Positions 8,718-17,743 of a DNA stretch of 64,000 bases are shown here, piece by piece. This stretch comes from Paraburkholderia phenazinium (GTDB lineage: Bacteria > Pseudomonadota > Gammaproteobacteria > Burkholderiales > Burkholderiaceae), in NCBI RefSeq assembly GCF_900141745.1, contig NZ_FSRM01000001.1, forward strand, positions 4,216,001-4,280,000, given 5' to 3'. The position numbers were made by a program, and so were the translations under genes. The notes below the pieces were generated by a model that did no database searches, was not told the DNA's origin, and saw only the letters and a list, made by a program, of their open reading frames with translations. Positions within the stretch are counted from its first letter, which is position 1; each line of letters starts with the position of its first letter.

Positions 8718-9845
8718 TTAGAACGAGTGTTGAATGCCTGCGTACGCGCCGGTCTGGGTACGACCTTGCGTCGGGTTCTCGTTGAACGAGCCGTTGGTCA
8801 GGCCACCAGGACCTTCGCTGTTGGCATCGAGACCGAAGTTGGCGGTACTGCTGTTACGCACTTGCGCAACCTGGAAATCGAGCAAGGTACGCTTCGACAG
8901 GTTGTACGTGCCGCCCACCGTGTAGATGGTTGCGTTGCCGCCGCCGTTGTTCGTGTTCACGTGGTAGACCGCAGCAATCAGCGCCGCGGCCGCCGTGGCC
9001 TGCCACGTCACACCGCCCCATTCCATGTCGGCCGTGCTCGGCGACGTTGGCGAACCGACTGGCGTGACCACGCCACCCGAGGTGCGCTCAGCCGTATAGC
9101 TGGCCTGGACCTTGAATTGACCGAGGAACAGGTTTGCACCGACGAAGTATTCACGCGATGCCGTGAACGGATTGTCGAGCTGGCCGTTGAGCGGGTCGCG
9201 AATTTCGTCGTAGATACCGCGCACCTGGAACAACGGATTGGTATACGTAACCTGCAGGCCGTCGCTACGGCCGGTTGCCGCACCGGCTACGCCTTCATTC
9301 CAGTTGGTGGAGTTGCCGAGGCCATACTGGCCATACGCGTCAAAGCCAGCGATCTTCGGCGACTGGTACGACAGGTTGTTGCTGGTGTGTTCCCAGTTGC
9401 GGCCGCGAACCAGCGAGGCCGACGACCAGTTCGACTGGCCGAACGGATCGAAGTCCCAGTCGCCGTTAGCGATCTGCAACTGACGTCCCATCAGGAACGT
9501 ACCGAACTGGTCGTTCGAAAGTCCGACGTTAGCAATCCGGTCAAACAGAGAGCCCGACAAACCCAGCGAGCCTGTAGCAGTACTAAACGCACCTTCCAAC
9601 TGAAACACGGCCTTGGTACCGCCACCCAGATCCTCGGAGCCTTTGAGGCCCCACAGACTCGTACCCCAGTCGCCACTCTCCTGCCGCCAACGCGAGGTAG
9701 ACCCGGTACCGTTGTTGCCCGGCAAGCCGTTTATATACTCGATGCCGGCATCCAGCCGGCCATACAGCGTGACGCTCGTTTGAGCTTGCGCGACCACACC
9801 GACCGACATCAACGCGGCGGCAACCAAACTCTTCTTCACCTTCAT
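8718..9845 (-). CDS. Gram-negative general porin (OmpC-like trimeric porin)
   Basis: The 375-residue precursor begins with a typical signal peptide ending 'GVVAQAQ', followed by the porin start 'TSVTLYGRLDAGIEY'. The body has alternating short strands, 'DLGGGTKAVFQLEGAF' and the constriction-loop region, and it ends in 'YAGIQHSF' with the C-terminal Phe needed for outer-membrane assembly. The start is set at 9845, since GGAGGAGAGG precedes it and overlaps an earlier in-frame ATG at 9857. It forms a water-filled channel for small solutes. Two terminators follow it and a perfect hairpin lies in its leader. Confidence 0.93.
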   Translation of the reverse strand: MKVKKSLVAAALMSVGVVAQAQTSVTLYGRLDAGIEYINGLPGNNGTGSTSRWRQESGDWGTSLWGLKGSEDLGGGTKAVFQLEGAFSTATGSLGLSGSLFDRIANVGLSNDQFGTFLMGRQLQIANGDWDFDPFGQSNWSSASLVRGRNWEHTSNNLSYQSPKIAGFDAYGQYGLGNSTNWNEGVAGAATGRSDGLQVTYTNPLFQVRGIYDEIRDPLNGQLDNPFTASREYFVGANLFLGQFKVQASYTAERTSGGVVTPVGSPTSPSTADMEWGGVTWQATAAAALIAAVYHVNTNNGGGNATIYTVGGTYNLSKRTLLDFQVAQVRNSSTANFGLDANSEGPGGLTNGSFNENPTQGRTQTGAYAGIQHSF

Positions 9846-10378
9846 CCTCTCCTCCATACCGTTTTAAAAGGAATGACCGACTACATGCGGTATTGCCTCG
9901 CCGGCAATACCCGAATGGGCATCAACTTATTAGGAGCTTCACGTGGAGGACGGGCACAGAAATTCGTCTCGGCAATTGCGGGCGTGGCGCCTCGCAGCCG
10001 GTCTCTTGTCTGCAATCCGCCCAATGGGTGGAGCAAAACTACTTTTAATTGTGTCTCTTTTACTACTTTGGTTACCAGTCTACCAAAACACCTTTCAGGA
10101 GGCACAACAATCCAGTCCGGTTTAATCGCATGTCCCCAAACCGCAACACAACCTGATTGAAAGAAACTCGGCACTCCATTTGTCAATCGGATGCCATCGA
10201 ATTTCACATAACAGGATGCCTCAGCGCTAAAGCGGCAAAATTTTTCACATCGTGGCGATTAGAAATAAAACCGGAAACAGCTGATTATCGAATTCGCTAA
10301 CAATCGCCGCACGTGCAATATCAATGCGAATTTAATTGCTAATTTAGCAATAGTTATTTTCCTGATCTGATGACATTG
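9846..10378. promoter_or_regulatory. Long AT-rich upstream region of the porin gene
   Basis: About 530 bp lie between the porin start and the response-regulator terminator. No gene is supported. The part between 10200 and 10370 is notably AT-rich and is a plausible place for porin promoter and regulator sites, but no single promoter can be fixed by eye. Confidence 0.4.
9889..9911. repeat. Perfect 9-bp inverted repeat in the porin leader
   Basis: GGTATTGCC and GGCAATACC flank a 5-bp loop, 44-66 bp upstream of the porin ATG. If the promoter lies upstream, the transcript folds a stable stem-loop near the ribosome site; as DNA it would be an operator-like dyad. Confidence 0.6.
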
Positions 10379-10400
10379 AAAACGGGCGCAACGACGCCCG
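10379..10400 (-). terminator. Intrinsic terminator of the response-regulator gene
   Basis: CGGGCG/CGCCCG arms with a 6-nt loop are followed on the minus strand by TTTT. It lies about 65 bp after the stop codon of the response regulator. Confidence 0.6.
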
Positions 10401-10465
10401 CCTCGCTGCGCCAGCGGGCGCGCGAGGTTCGGGAACTACAGGGACGGGGACGGTGATGCGGACGG

Positions 10466-11200
10466 TCAGAATGCTTCGGCGGGCATCCGCGGCGAAGTGT
10501 GCGGTTGGCTGAGCGACTGGTATCCAGATACCGGGTCGAGCCGGTAACCGTAGTTGTAGATGGGTGTGAGGACGAAGTCGCCGTCGTCGCGCAACTGCAG
10601 TTTCGAGCGGATCGCGGAGATGTGAGCCGTCATCGTGCGGGCATTGATGCGCTCGTTGTGCCGCCACACGGCCCCGGCGAGGTAGACGCGTGACACGGGC
10701 CTCGCGAGGTTCCTGAAGAGGATCAGGGCCAGCTGGTACTCCTTCTGCGTCAGGGGAACCCGTGTCTCACCCACCAGCACGCCTCGCCCGCGCGTCTCGA
10801 AGGCGTAGCGGCCAAACTGGGTGGCAGTGGTGGTGGCGTAGCCATCCCACGTTCCGCTGAGAGTGCTTTTCACTGACGCGACCAACGCTCGCGCGGAGAC
10901 GGGTTTGACAAGCAGCCCATCCTTTTCGCGGATCATCTGGCTCAGCCGGCGCTCGTCGCTTCCGACCAGCAGCATTCTCCGGTCGGGCCAGAAAATCTCC
11001 GCCAGATACAAAACGAGCCGCTTGTCGAGCTTCATTGCGTCGCTATCGACAATTGCCAGATCGGCTTCGAGTACCCATGGACTATCGATCAGCGCATGAG
11101 GACTGCCATAGCCGCGACAGTGATAACCGGCATGCCGAAGCATAGTGGTCATCGACCATGGATTATCCGGATCATTCTCGAGTGTGACCAGCTTCATCAT
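10466..11200 (-). CDS. Orphan response regulator with OmpR-type winged helix
   Basis: The 244-residue protein has a receiver domain (about 3-115) and a winged-helix DNA-binding domain (about 130-228). Receiver residues are intact: acidic pair Glu8/Asp10, phospho-acceptor Asp52 ('AIVDSDAM'), Ser81 and Lys99 ('LLVKPVS'). The effector domain shows 'LTQKEYQLALILFRN' and the recognition-helix region 'NARTMTAHISAIRSKL'. No histidine kinase gene adjoins it, so its partner is encoded elsewhere. It may control the neighbouring porin, as OmpR-type regulators often do, but that is inference from position only. Confidence 0.85.
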   Translation of the reverse strand: MMKLVTLENDPDNPWSMTTMLRHAGYHCRGYGSPHALIDSPWVLEADLAIVDSDAMKLDKRLVLYLAEIFWPDRRMLLVGSDERRLSQMIREKDGLLVKPVSARALVASVKSTLSGTWDGYATTTATQFGRYAFETRGRGVLVGETRVPLTQKEYQLALILFRNLARPVSRVYLAGAVWRHNERINARTMTAHISAIRSKLQLRDDGDFVLTPIYNYGYRLDPVSGYQSLSQPHTSPRMPAEAF

Positions 11201-11602
11201 TCTTCCCGCTCAATAACTCGCGTAAACAATACTCGCAACTCGCAAACAGCGTGCGCGACGTGGCAGCGTCCTATCTGATTTAGGCACATTCAGCGTGCAT
11301 GTCAAGGCACCATGATTACCGACAATCCTTTAAAACCGGAATCATTTCGAGTGTTGCAATACTGTTTTGATCGATATCACAGCAATATTGGAAATACCCA
11401 TCAAGATACAATCGGGTAAGTTTTCGAAAGGGCCTATTCCCGAAACGCCAGCGCGTCACGGTTCAATCCGTCCATCAAGCTCAATGCAGGAACGTACGTG
11501 CGCGCAGACCGGAGGCCACCGGTCCCGGAAGCGACGTCAGGGCCCCACCCCACTGCCTGGCGTGTATCTGCGTCACCCCCTATTTCTGTAGTCAGGATTC
11601 CG
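11201..11602. promoter_or_regulatory. Divergent intergenic region between response regulator and LysR gene
   Basis: About 400 bp without a supported gene. The stretch around 11285-11420 is AT-rich and probably holds the divergent promoters of the two regulators. No clear operator was recognised. Confidence 0.4.
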
Positions 11603-12565
11603 ATGGATACGTTGGAAAGCATGCGGATGTTCGTTCGAGTCGTCGAGGCGGGCAGCTTCACCAAAGCGGCGTCGCTCTCCTCTGTGAGCACGCCTCAGAT
11701 GTCGCGTGCGATCACCGACCTCGAGTCTCGGCTGCACACGCGTCTGCTTCATAGAACAACACGGCATATGTCGCTGACCGAAGCCGGCGAACGCTATCTG
11801 CAACACTGCGAGCAGATTCTGGCGCAGGTCGATCTGGCGGAAGCGGAAGCGGCAGGCGCGGGTGGCCAGCCGTCAGGGAAGCTGCGGGTTCACGCAACAA
11901 CCACATTTGGACAGCACCATCTGGCGCCGCTGATTGCGCGGTATAACCGGCGTTTCCCTGACGTTCTGATCGAACTGGTACTCGCGCAACGTGTGCCCGA
12001 TATGGTCGACGAAGGTTTCGACGTTTCGGTGGTGGTGGCGCGCAGCTTGGCAGATTCGGCACTGGTGTCGCAACGCATCGGCAGTCTTTATACGATCCTC
12101 TGCGCTTCGCCGCGATACCTGGCCAGGCATGGCACTCCCCTGCGCCTCGCGGACCTCAACAAGCACACGTGCCTGCAACTGGTGCTGCCCGATGTTCCGC
12201 TCGGACAATGGCATTTCGAAGATGTGGACGATCCTGTGTTTCGTCTCGCGCGGCCGGTGCCGTTCACGGTCAATGTTTCCGAAGCGCTGGCAGAGGCGAT
12301 TCGCGAGGGGATGGGTATCGGGCCGTTGCCCATCTCGGTCGCGCTTCCCGCGCTACGCGACGGCAGCCTCGTGCGCGTGCTGCCTGAGCATCGTCTGCGC
12401 GCCAACAACGTCTACGCGTTGTACGCGTCACGACGCTACCTCGACGCCAAGATCAAAACCCTTGTGGAGTTTTTTCGGGAACAGGTACCGCTCTCGCTGG
12501 CTGCGCAGGAAAGCGAGCTGGATGCGTTCGGGCATGGTTTGATTCGCGAACCGCATTCCATCTGA
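11603..12565 (+). CDS. LysR-family transcriptional regulator
   Basis: A 320-residue regulator with the N-terminal helix-turn-helix ('FVRVVEAGSFTKAASLS', 'TPQMSRAITDLESRL', 'LHRTTRHMSLTEAGERYL') and a C-terminal effector-binding domain of the CrgA/DmlR-like subgroup. The start at 11603 has AGGA upstream; an earlier in-frame ATG would add 35 poorly conserved residues. It binds DNA as an oligomer and responds to an unknown small molecule. No divergent target operon is obvious; the response regulator lies on its other side. Confidence 0.87.
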   Translation: MDTLESMRMFVRVVEAGSFTKAASLSSVSTPQMSRAITDLESRLHTRLLHRTTRHMSLTEAGERYLQHCEQILAQVDLAEAEAAGAGGQPSGKLRVHATTTFGQHHLAPLIARYNRRFPDVLIELVLAQRVPDMVDEGFDVSVVVARSLADSALVSQRIGSLYTILCASPRYLARHGTPLRLADLNKHTCLQLVLPDVPLGQWHFEDVDDPVFRLARPVPFTVNVSEALAEAIREGMGIGPLPISVALPALRDGSLVRVLPEHRLRANNVYALYASRRYLDAKIKTLVEFFREQVPLSLAAQESELDAFGHGLIREPHSI

Positions 12566-12641
12566 GGCTGTGGTCGGACGAATGCGCTGCGGCGATCGCC
12601 ACGCTATAGTTTCGTCTGATCAATATTGACGTACATGTCGA

Positions 12642-12866
12642 ATGGATCGCTTCTTTATGCAGCGTGCAAGCGCCGTCGCATATTTAATGGATCGGCGTCG
12701 GCGCTGGTTGCAGAAGATTGAGACCACGCCGGGCGGCGATGTTGAATTTGAACGGCAGGAAGTTGAGTTGCTAGCGCAGCTCATTCTCGACGTGCGCGCT
12801 GCGCGGGTGAACACTTTTCAGTTCACCCGTCCGCAGGCTGTCGAGATCTACGTTTCGGACAACTAG
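12642..12866 (+). CDS. Small protein of unknown function (74 aa)
   Basis: A short basic-then-acidic protein, rich in Arg in 'DRRRRWLQK' and acidic in the middle. No family is recognised, and there is no signal peptide or membrane span. The frame is compact between the LysR gene and the next small gene, with no strong ribosome site seen. Composition looks like a cytosolic regulatory or DNA-associated small protein, but no function can be given. Confidence 0.5.
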   Translation: MDRFFMQRASAVAYLMDRRRRWLQKIETTPGGDVEFERQEVELLAQLILDVRAARVNTFQFTRPQAVEIYVSDN

Positions 12867-12898
12867 CGCGAGGGGCGGGCGTTTCGCCTGAAAGGGTC

Positions 12899-13081
12899 TT
12901 AGTTCGCGACCCTGAGGATGCTAGCCGTTTTGTCGCTGTCGACGGTCACCGCCTTCACTTCTGCATGCGCATGCAGCTCATACTCCTCGATCGCCTCTGT
13001 CGGTGCAGAGGGAAACCATGAGATTCGTCCCGCGCATTCGATTCCGACCTGGCGATCATGCCAATAGATTGTGTTTTCCAT
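12899..13081 (-). CDS. Small protein of unknown function (60 aa)
   Basis: A 60-residue frame beginning 'MENTIYWHDRQVGIECAG'. The start at 13081 is supported by a strong site (GAGGTGAG) just upstream, while the long in-frame extension has no start signal. No motif is recognised. It is cytosolic by composition, and convergent to the preceding small gene. Confidence 0.6.
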   Translation of the reverse strand: MENTIYWHDRQVGIECAGRISWFPSAPTEAIEEYELHAHAEVKAVTVDSDKTASILRVAN

Positions 13082-13400
13082 GATCTCACCTCGCTTTCCT
13101 TGAAGAGGAGATCGTATTGTGCGCGCGGCCCGGATTAAGTACGTTGTCCGGCGCACATGTGCAAGCGGAATGTGCGGCCAGAACCTCGAATTTGTCCGAA
13201 ACGAGATGGGGCACTTTATTCGGCTTGGTGGTGCATCGAACAGTCGACACGACATATGAGTAAGATGTCGCCTACAACGTGCGCCGCCGCACTCCATGCA
13301 TGGGCGGTAAATCCGTTCGGAGCAGAGCGTGTGAAAGAACCGGCGCACGACCTGTGGAAGTATTTAACTAAACGCCCTAGAGCTCAAATACCGCGCATTC
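13082..13400. other. Intergenic region, no gene seen
   Basis: About 320 bp between divergent genes. It must carry the promoter of the 60-residue gene and probably that of the following glycosyltransferase. No clear motif beyond AT-rich patches was seen. Confidence 0.4.
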
Positions 13401-14309
13401 ATGACAAATCGTATCGAAATGGGTCAGAGCGTAGCCTTCCAGATGTCTCAGTCCCTGGGCGACTCTCTGTTGGCAATGATCGTTGTCAATAACCTGGCGC
13501 GAAACGGTCATCGCGTCGTCGTTTTCGGCGACTACATGTACTCCTTGCGCGACTGGTTCCCGGACTTCGAGATTCATCGCACTCCGAAGGATGATGAGGC
13601 GTATGCCGCCTACAGTGACTTCGACGTGGTGCTGCACACCTACCCGCGTAACGTGGTTGGGAATACACGTGACTGGCACCGTCGAGTGCTGGTGATGGAC
13701 GAGTGGCCCATCTTCCGTCAGGTGAAGAGCATGGTCGACATTCACGTTGAGATTTGCGAGAACGAGCTTGGCCTGAAAGACGTCATTCGTGGCAATGGAT
13801 GTCAGGCACCCCGCCACTTGCGGATGAGGGCTAATCCCGGGCGCGTGGCGATTCACCCAAGCGCAACCTTGAAGGGGAAGATGTGGGTGCCGCGCCGCTT
13901 CGTTGCGTTAGCCAGCCAGTTGCGCAGTAGAGGGTTCCAGCCAGAGTTCATCCTGGCCCCGAATGAGCGGGAGGCGTGGCGTCATGTGGAAGCTCGTGGC
14001 TTCGGGATGCCGGATTTCCAGTCGTTGAGCGATGTTGCCGCGTACATCTATGAGTCGGGTCGATTTGTGGGCAACGACTCCGGTCTCGCGCACCTGGCAT
14101 CCAATATAGGGACGCCGGCGGTTTCGCTGATGGTTCGAAACAAGATTGCCAAGCGCTGGCGACCCGATTGGACTGAGAGCAGAGCTGTGCTGCCGTTCCC
14201 GATTTTGCCTGGGAAAATCGCGAAGGATAAACTCTGGAAATATTTTTTGCCGGTGTCTCGCGTCGTGAAGGCGTTTTCGGAATTGCAGGAGGCGGCGGAG
14301 CGGGGTTGA
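13401..14309 (+). CDS. Family 9 glycosyltransferase (heptosyltransferase-like)
   Basis: This 302-residue protein has the two-domain layout of the ADP-heptose:LPS heptosyltransferase family. An N-terminal 'SQSLGDSLLAMIVVNNLARNGH' replaces the usual GDxL motif region. A C-terminal 'VAIHPSATLKGKMW' and 'FVGNDSGLAHLASNIGTPAVSL' form the nucleotide-sugar pocket. It is shorter than typical WaaC/WaaF. It would add a sugar to LPS core or another surface glycan at the inner face of the membrane. It faces the convergent gtr set. Confidence 0.8.
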   Translation: MTNRIEMGQSVAFQMSQSLGDSLLAMIVVNNLARNGHRVVVFGDYMYSLRDWFPDFEIHRTPKDDEAYAAYSDFDVVLHTYPRNVVGNTRDWHRRVLVMDEWPIFRQVKSMVDIHVEICENELGLKDVIRGNGCQAPRHLRMRANPGRVAIHPSATLKGKMWVPRRFVALASQLRSRGFQPEFILAPNEREAWRHVEARGFGMPDFQSLSDVAAYIYESGRFVGNDSGLAHLASNIGTPAVSLMVRNKIAKRWRPDWTESRAVLPFPILPGKIAKDKLWKYFLPVSRVVKAFSELQEAAERG

Positions 14310-14329
14310 GGGCGTTGTTATGCGTGATG

Positions 14330-14360
14330 GGGGGCGACCCTGCATGGCTGGATCGCCCCC
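14330..14360. repeat. Strong inverted repeat between convergent genes
   Basis: GGGGGCGA and TCGCCCCC, 8-bp arms with a 15-bp loop, lie in the gap between the family 9 transferase and the gtr set. There is no T run on either side, so it may act as a transcription barrier or weak bidirectional terminator. Confidence 0.45.
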
Positions 14361-14388
14361 GTACAAGGAAGTTAATATATTGCCGCGG

Positions 14389-16032
14389 TTATTTCTTCAG
14401 CGCGGAATTCAGCAGACGGAATCCCGGTGAATTTTCAGCGTAGTAATAGATATCGAACTGCTGGCAGCTTAGTTTCTTTGTGTACGCCCCAAGCGGCGCC
14501 ACATCTTCGGCGTAGATGAAGTTCGGCGCCCGTTGACCGTTCGATTTATCTACTATCACTCCGTTGAAAAATAAATTGAAATATGGGGAGCTATTGTTCA
14601 TCCATCTCATACGGCCAAGGCCTGCGAGCTGCAACACTCGACTACCAGAAGTGGAATATAAATCAAGTGCCCTGACAGTCCAGAATCCACCGACGGCGTT
14701 GAACGGCTGCTGACTCATATAATGATTATAGCAATCAACAGACTCTGAATCTGAATAGCTAGCTGCCTCGGCACTAGACAGTCGCGAAGGCACATACGAG
14801 ACAAACGCAATCAAGACAAAAACGAAAAAGAACGCGAGCGTCTTTTCGCGGGAAAAACCTTTCCATACATAAAACAAGGGGATTAAGCCCAATGCTGGGA
14901 TAAACACCAACGGAACAAAATAACGCGTGTACGAATTCCCACTAGCGATTGTTCCAAATATCGTAGATAGCGGGCAAATCACAGCAAAAAACGCCACGAT
15001 AAGAGCAATTGTGCTCAAAGTGTTGTCGTCATGAAAAAAAGTCCGCCGTCCCTTCGCACACAGGACTATCACCACCCCTACGGAAATCAAGAACACTCCG
15101 GCCATGACGCTATATTCGAGCAGGCTCAGGCCATTCCTTGCGATTTCCACTACGACACTCCAGCAATCCATGATGCTGGCGGTAATTTTCCCAAAATCGA
15201 TATAGCCCGCGACGGCGTTTCCTACCAGATCGCGGCATAGGTGACGAAATATCTGACCAGCAATCAGGCCAAACAATTGAAGCACAATGGCCACCACCAG
15301 CTGACGAAATGGGAGTCGCCGGATAGCCCACACCAGGAAAACCGTTGCAAGGAAAGGCAGAGAAAACTGAAGTAACAGCAACGGGTCCGAAAAATAAGTC
15401 AGCCCGGTGACCACCACGATGGAGCCTCCGAGCAGTCCATTCACCCGGCCGCTGGCATTGGCGTTGCTCCGCTTTATAAGTTCAATATGCAAGTAAAGTA
15501 AAAGCAACGACGCAAGAATCACACCGTAGTAGTAGGTTGTGATCAGAAAAACCGAGGCAATGGTTCGTCGATTTACCTCAGGCTGTACCTCGCAGAGCAT
15601 ATAAAAAACCGCGAGACACAATCCGGATATGGCGAAAGCCTCGCTTCTACCTGTGTCTTTTAGAATCGACTTCGCTATAAGAAAATATAGCGCAAACAAG
15701 GTAACCAGATTAAGAAAAGCATTGAACAAAAACGTATACTTGGTAACAGGCACCAGAATACTGCTCACTGCGTAGAACAACCCTTCCGGAAACAAGAACA
15801 ACTGGGAGGATAAGATCCAATGAAAACTTTCCCCAGCGCGGACAGATTTTGCAATGAGAGCCAGCGTTAGCGAATCGCCATTATAAAGAAGCAAACTTGC
15901 CCATGGTGTCAAATACAGATGTGCCAGAGCAATGCTAGCAATCAGCAATACGATTACAAATAATCCGAGAATACGAGCGTATCGCACAGCAGAAGATGAA
16001 GTCCTGCTGCTTTCGCGTATATCAACGGCCAT
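14389..16032 (-). CDS. Polytopic membrane protein, probable GtrC-type serotype glycosyltransferase
   Basis: The 547-residue protein has about ten to twelve hydrophobic spans and a C-terminal soluble part (about 430-547) with no obvious soluble-transferase motif. It follows gtrA- and gtrB-like genes with an 11-bp overlap. In such three-gene sets the third, variable gene encodes the periplasm-facing transferase that moves a sugar from the lipid carrier to O-antigen, so that role is inferred from position and topology. Base composition is visibly AT-richer than the neighbouring operons, as often found for transferred gtr sets. A polymerase or other membrane protein of this locus is the alternative. 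Confidence 0.65.
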   Translation of the reverse strand: MAVDIRESSRTSSSAVRYARILGLFVIVLLIASIALAHLYLTPWASLLLYNGDSLTLALIAKSVRAGESFHWILSSQLFLFPEGLFYAVSSILVPVTKYTFLFNAFLNLVTLFALYFLIAKSILKDTGRSEAFAISGLCLAVFYMLCEVQPEVNRRTIASVFLITTYYYGVILASLLLLYLHIELIKRSNANASGRVNGLLGGSIVVVTGLTYFSDPLLLLQFSLPFLATVFLVWAIRRLPFRQLVVAIVLQLFGLIAGQIFRHLCRDLVGNAVAGYIDFGKITASIMDCWSVVVEIARNGLSLLEYSVMAGVFLISVGVVIVLCAKGRRTFFHDDNTLSTIALIVAFFAVICPLSTIFGTIASGNSYTRYFVPLVFIPALGLIPLFYVWKGFSREKTLAFFFVFVLIAFVSYVPSRLSSAEAASYSDSESVDCYNHYMSQQPFNAVGGFWTVRALDLYSTSGSRVLQLAGLGRMRWMNNSSPYFNLFFNGVIVDKSNGQRAPNFIYAEDVAPLGAYTKKLSCQQFDIYYYAENSPGFRLLNSALKK

Positions 16033-16765
16033 TTTTTCCGAGCCTTATTTTCACAACCAGAAACAGACTGTCAATGATCGTTCTAGCCGGCATCTTTGAA
16101 TTACCATGTTGCCGGTCATGAAACACGATTGGTACTTGAGCAATTTTCCGGCTTTTCACTGCAGCCCGATGCTTCAGGTCAATCAGAAAGCCATACCCGG
16201 CGCTGTAGAGCGAATCGAAATCAATCTGTGTCAGCAGCTTTGTGCTGTACATATTGAACCCACCGGTATAGTCGGTGAGTTCCCGACCCAGGATGGTTTT
16301 CGCATAAAAATTACCGCCCCGGCTCAATACTTTTCTGTACCAGCTCCAGTCCGGTGTCGCGCCACCGTCAATATAACGGGTAGCGGTCACAAAATCAGCG
16401 CCATCCCTTGCCGCAAGTATAAATTGATCTATATATTCGGGATTGTGGGAAAGATCAGCATCCATCTGCAAAACATAGTCTGGCGCATCTTCTAGATTCA
16501 TCATTGCCTTGAATCCATAAATATATGCCTTGCCCAAACCTTCTTTTTTCTCCCGAACCATGACGGTCACGGAATAATTGTCCGATTTCAGTCGCTGACC
16601 GACCTCCCTTCCGAGCACTGCCGTGCCGTCGGGCGAAGAATCATCGAGCACGACAACGTTAAAGCTTACGTCGCGGAATCTGTCGCTTACTTTTCTAAGT
16701 GCTTCGAGCAATATTCCGATGTTCCCCGATTCATTGTACGTGGGGACCAAGACGGTAATTTTCAT
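16022..16765 (-). CDS. gtrB: GtrB-like polyprenyl-phosphate glycosyltransferase (DPM1-like, family 2)
   Basis: About 247 residues. It starts with 'KITVLVPTYNESGNIGILLEAL' and contains 'VVLDDSSPDGT' and the catalytic 'VLQMDADLSHNP' (DxD). It resembles dolichol-phosphate mannose synthases, but without the extra C-terminal membrane spans of larger GtrB forms. It loads a sugar from a nucleotide donor onto undecaprenyl phosphate on the cytoplasmic side. The start at 16765 is preferred because the family begins there; an in-frame start at 16843 overlaps gtrA but adds unrelated residues. Confidence 0.85.
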   Translation of the reverse strand: MKITVLVPTYNESGNIGILLEALRKVSDRFRDVSFNVVVLDDSSPDGTAVLGREVGQRLKSDNYSVTVMVREKKEGLGKAYIYGFKAMMNLEDAPDYVLQMDADLSHNPEYIDQFILAARDGADFVTATRYIDGGATPDWSWYRKVLSRGGNFYAKTILGRELTDYTGGFNMYSTKLLTQIDFDSLYSAGYGFLIDLKHRAAVKSRKIAQVPIVFHDRQHGNSKMPARTIIDSLFLVVKIRLGKNGR

Positions 16766-16839
16766 AGAGATTTTCCATATTTCATCTCCCGATTCCCTCT
16801 CACCATCGAAAAAACAACCCAGTTCGCCGGCACTCGCAA

Positions 16840-17328
16840 TCAATTTCTGACTCTTTTATGAAAAATCCATTTATCGTTCAAGATAAAATTGAAGCCACTT
16901 GCGACAAATATTGCGCACAGATTTGCGATCAGATAATGAGCGCCAATTTCGATCAGGAAATTTGTCAGGAAAAACTGTACGCCAATGCCGAGCCATGAAG
17001 CCATGGCATATCGGAGAAACTCAGTGAAAATGTTTGCCTCGACAGTTTCATGCTTCCGGTCACGCCATGTCCAGTGACGGTTCCAGATGAAATTGTTCAG
17101 TATGGAAACCAGAATCGCGACTGTCAAAGCCAGATTCAATCGCAGGTCCACGCCATGGAAATTGCTGGTTACTTCCCTGAACAACCATTCTTTCCCAACG
17201 AACAGCATGCAAATATTGACGGGAATACCCGAAACACCTACCAGGCCAAATTTGACAAACCTATGATTAATTACTTTCTTTGGTAAATGTAAATAGCCGC
17301 TCATCTCGATTTCCATGTCTAACCGCAT
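16840..17328 (-). CDS. gtrA: GtrA-family flippase-like membrane protein
   Basis: The 162-residue protein has four hydrophobic spans and the GtrA marks 'VKFGLVGVSGIPVNICML', 'NNFIWNRHWTW' and the final 'FILNDKWIF'. It is thought to flip the lipid-linked sugar made by GtrB to the periplasmic face. The N-terminal start is uncertain, with in-frame ATGs at 17328, 17316 and 17304. It is the first gene of the three-gene modification set and shares its lower GC. Confidence 0.85.
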   Translation of the reverse strand: MRLDMEIEMSGYLHLPKKVINHRFVKFGLVGVSGIPVNICMLFVGKEWLFREVTSNFHGVDLRLNLALTVAILVSILNNFIWNRHWTWRDRKHETVEANIFTEFLRYAMASWLGIGVQFFLTNFLIEIGAHYLIANLCAIFVASGFNFILNDKWIFHKRVRN

Positions 17329-17743
17329 GTTCGCCGCCCACGCGGCTTATCGCAATGGCGACAATCCTACGCTGACATTGGAATCTCCAACCTCATTTCC
17401 CGCGCCAGCTCAGTATGAGGCCGGACGGCATCACGGCAACTTCAAAGCAATTTTCGGTAATGCTGACGATGCGACGACAGGCGGAAGCACGGGGAATAAA
17501 GCGGAGGGCACTCAAGTGTTCGAACTGCTTAACACCTGGAGCGCTGTGGCCGGAACCTATGCTGCCTTTCGGATCTGCGCGAACCGCAGCCGCCGATTCG
17601 CATGTTTTACCGATTTGCCGTAGAACAGCCCGGCAAAGCAGCGGCCATTGTACTCAATTCTCCCACCCGCGACGACCTTGGCAGGTAGCGGCGCTTGCGA
17701 GCAAATGGAATCTGCGGCTTTATAGCAGCTAAGGTTTTGACGC
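17329..17743. other. Intergenic region upstream of gtrA, no gene seen
   Basis: About 415 bp between gtrA and the small lipoprotein gene. Short frames here lack start signals and family resemblance. The leftward gtrA promoter should lie in the part nearest 17330. Confidence 0.4.

Noticed and set aside
8619..10160. 513-codon plus-strand open frame opposite the porin
   Set aside because: The minus strand encodes a clear porin with signal peptide and C-terminal Phe; the plus frame has no recognisable features.
9881..10207. Possible 108-residue minus-strand gene upstream of the porin
   Set aside because: No ribosome site, no family marks, and it overlaps the expected porin leader and hairpin.
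17315..17623. Plus-strand open frame of 102 codons upstream of gtrA
   Set aside because: Begins inside the gtrA start region, lacks a ribosome site and resembles no protein family.
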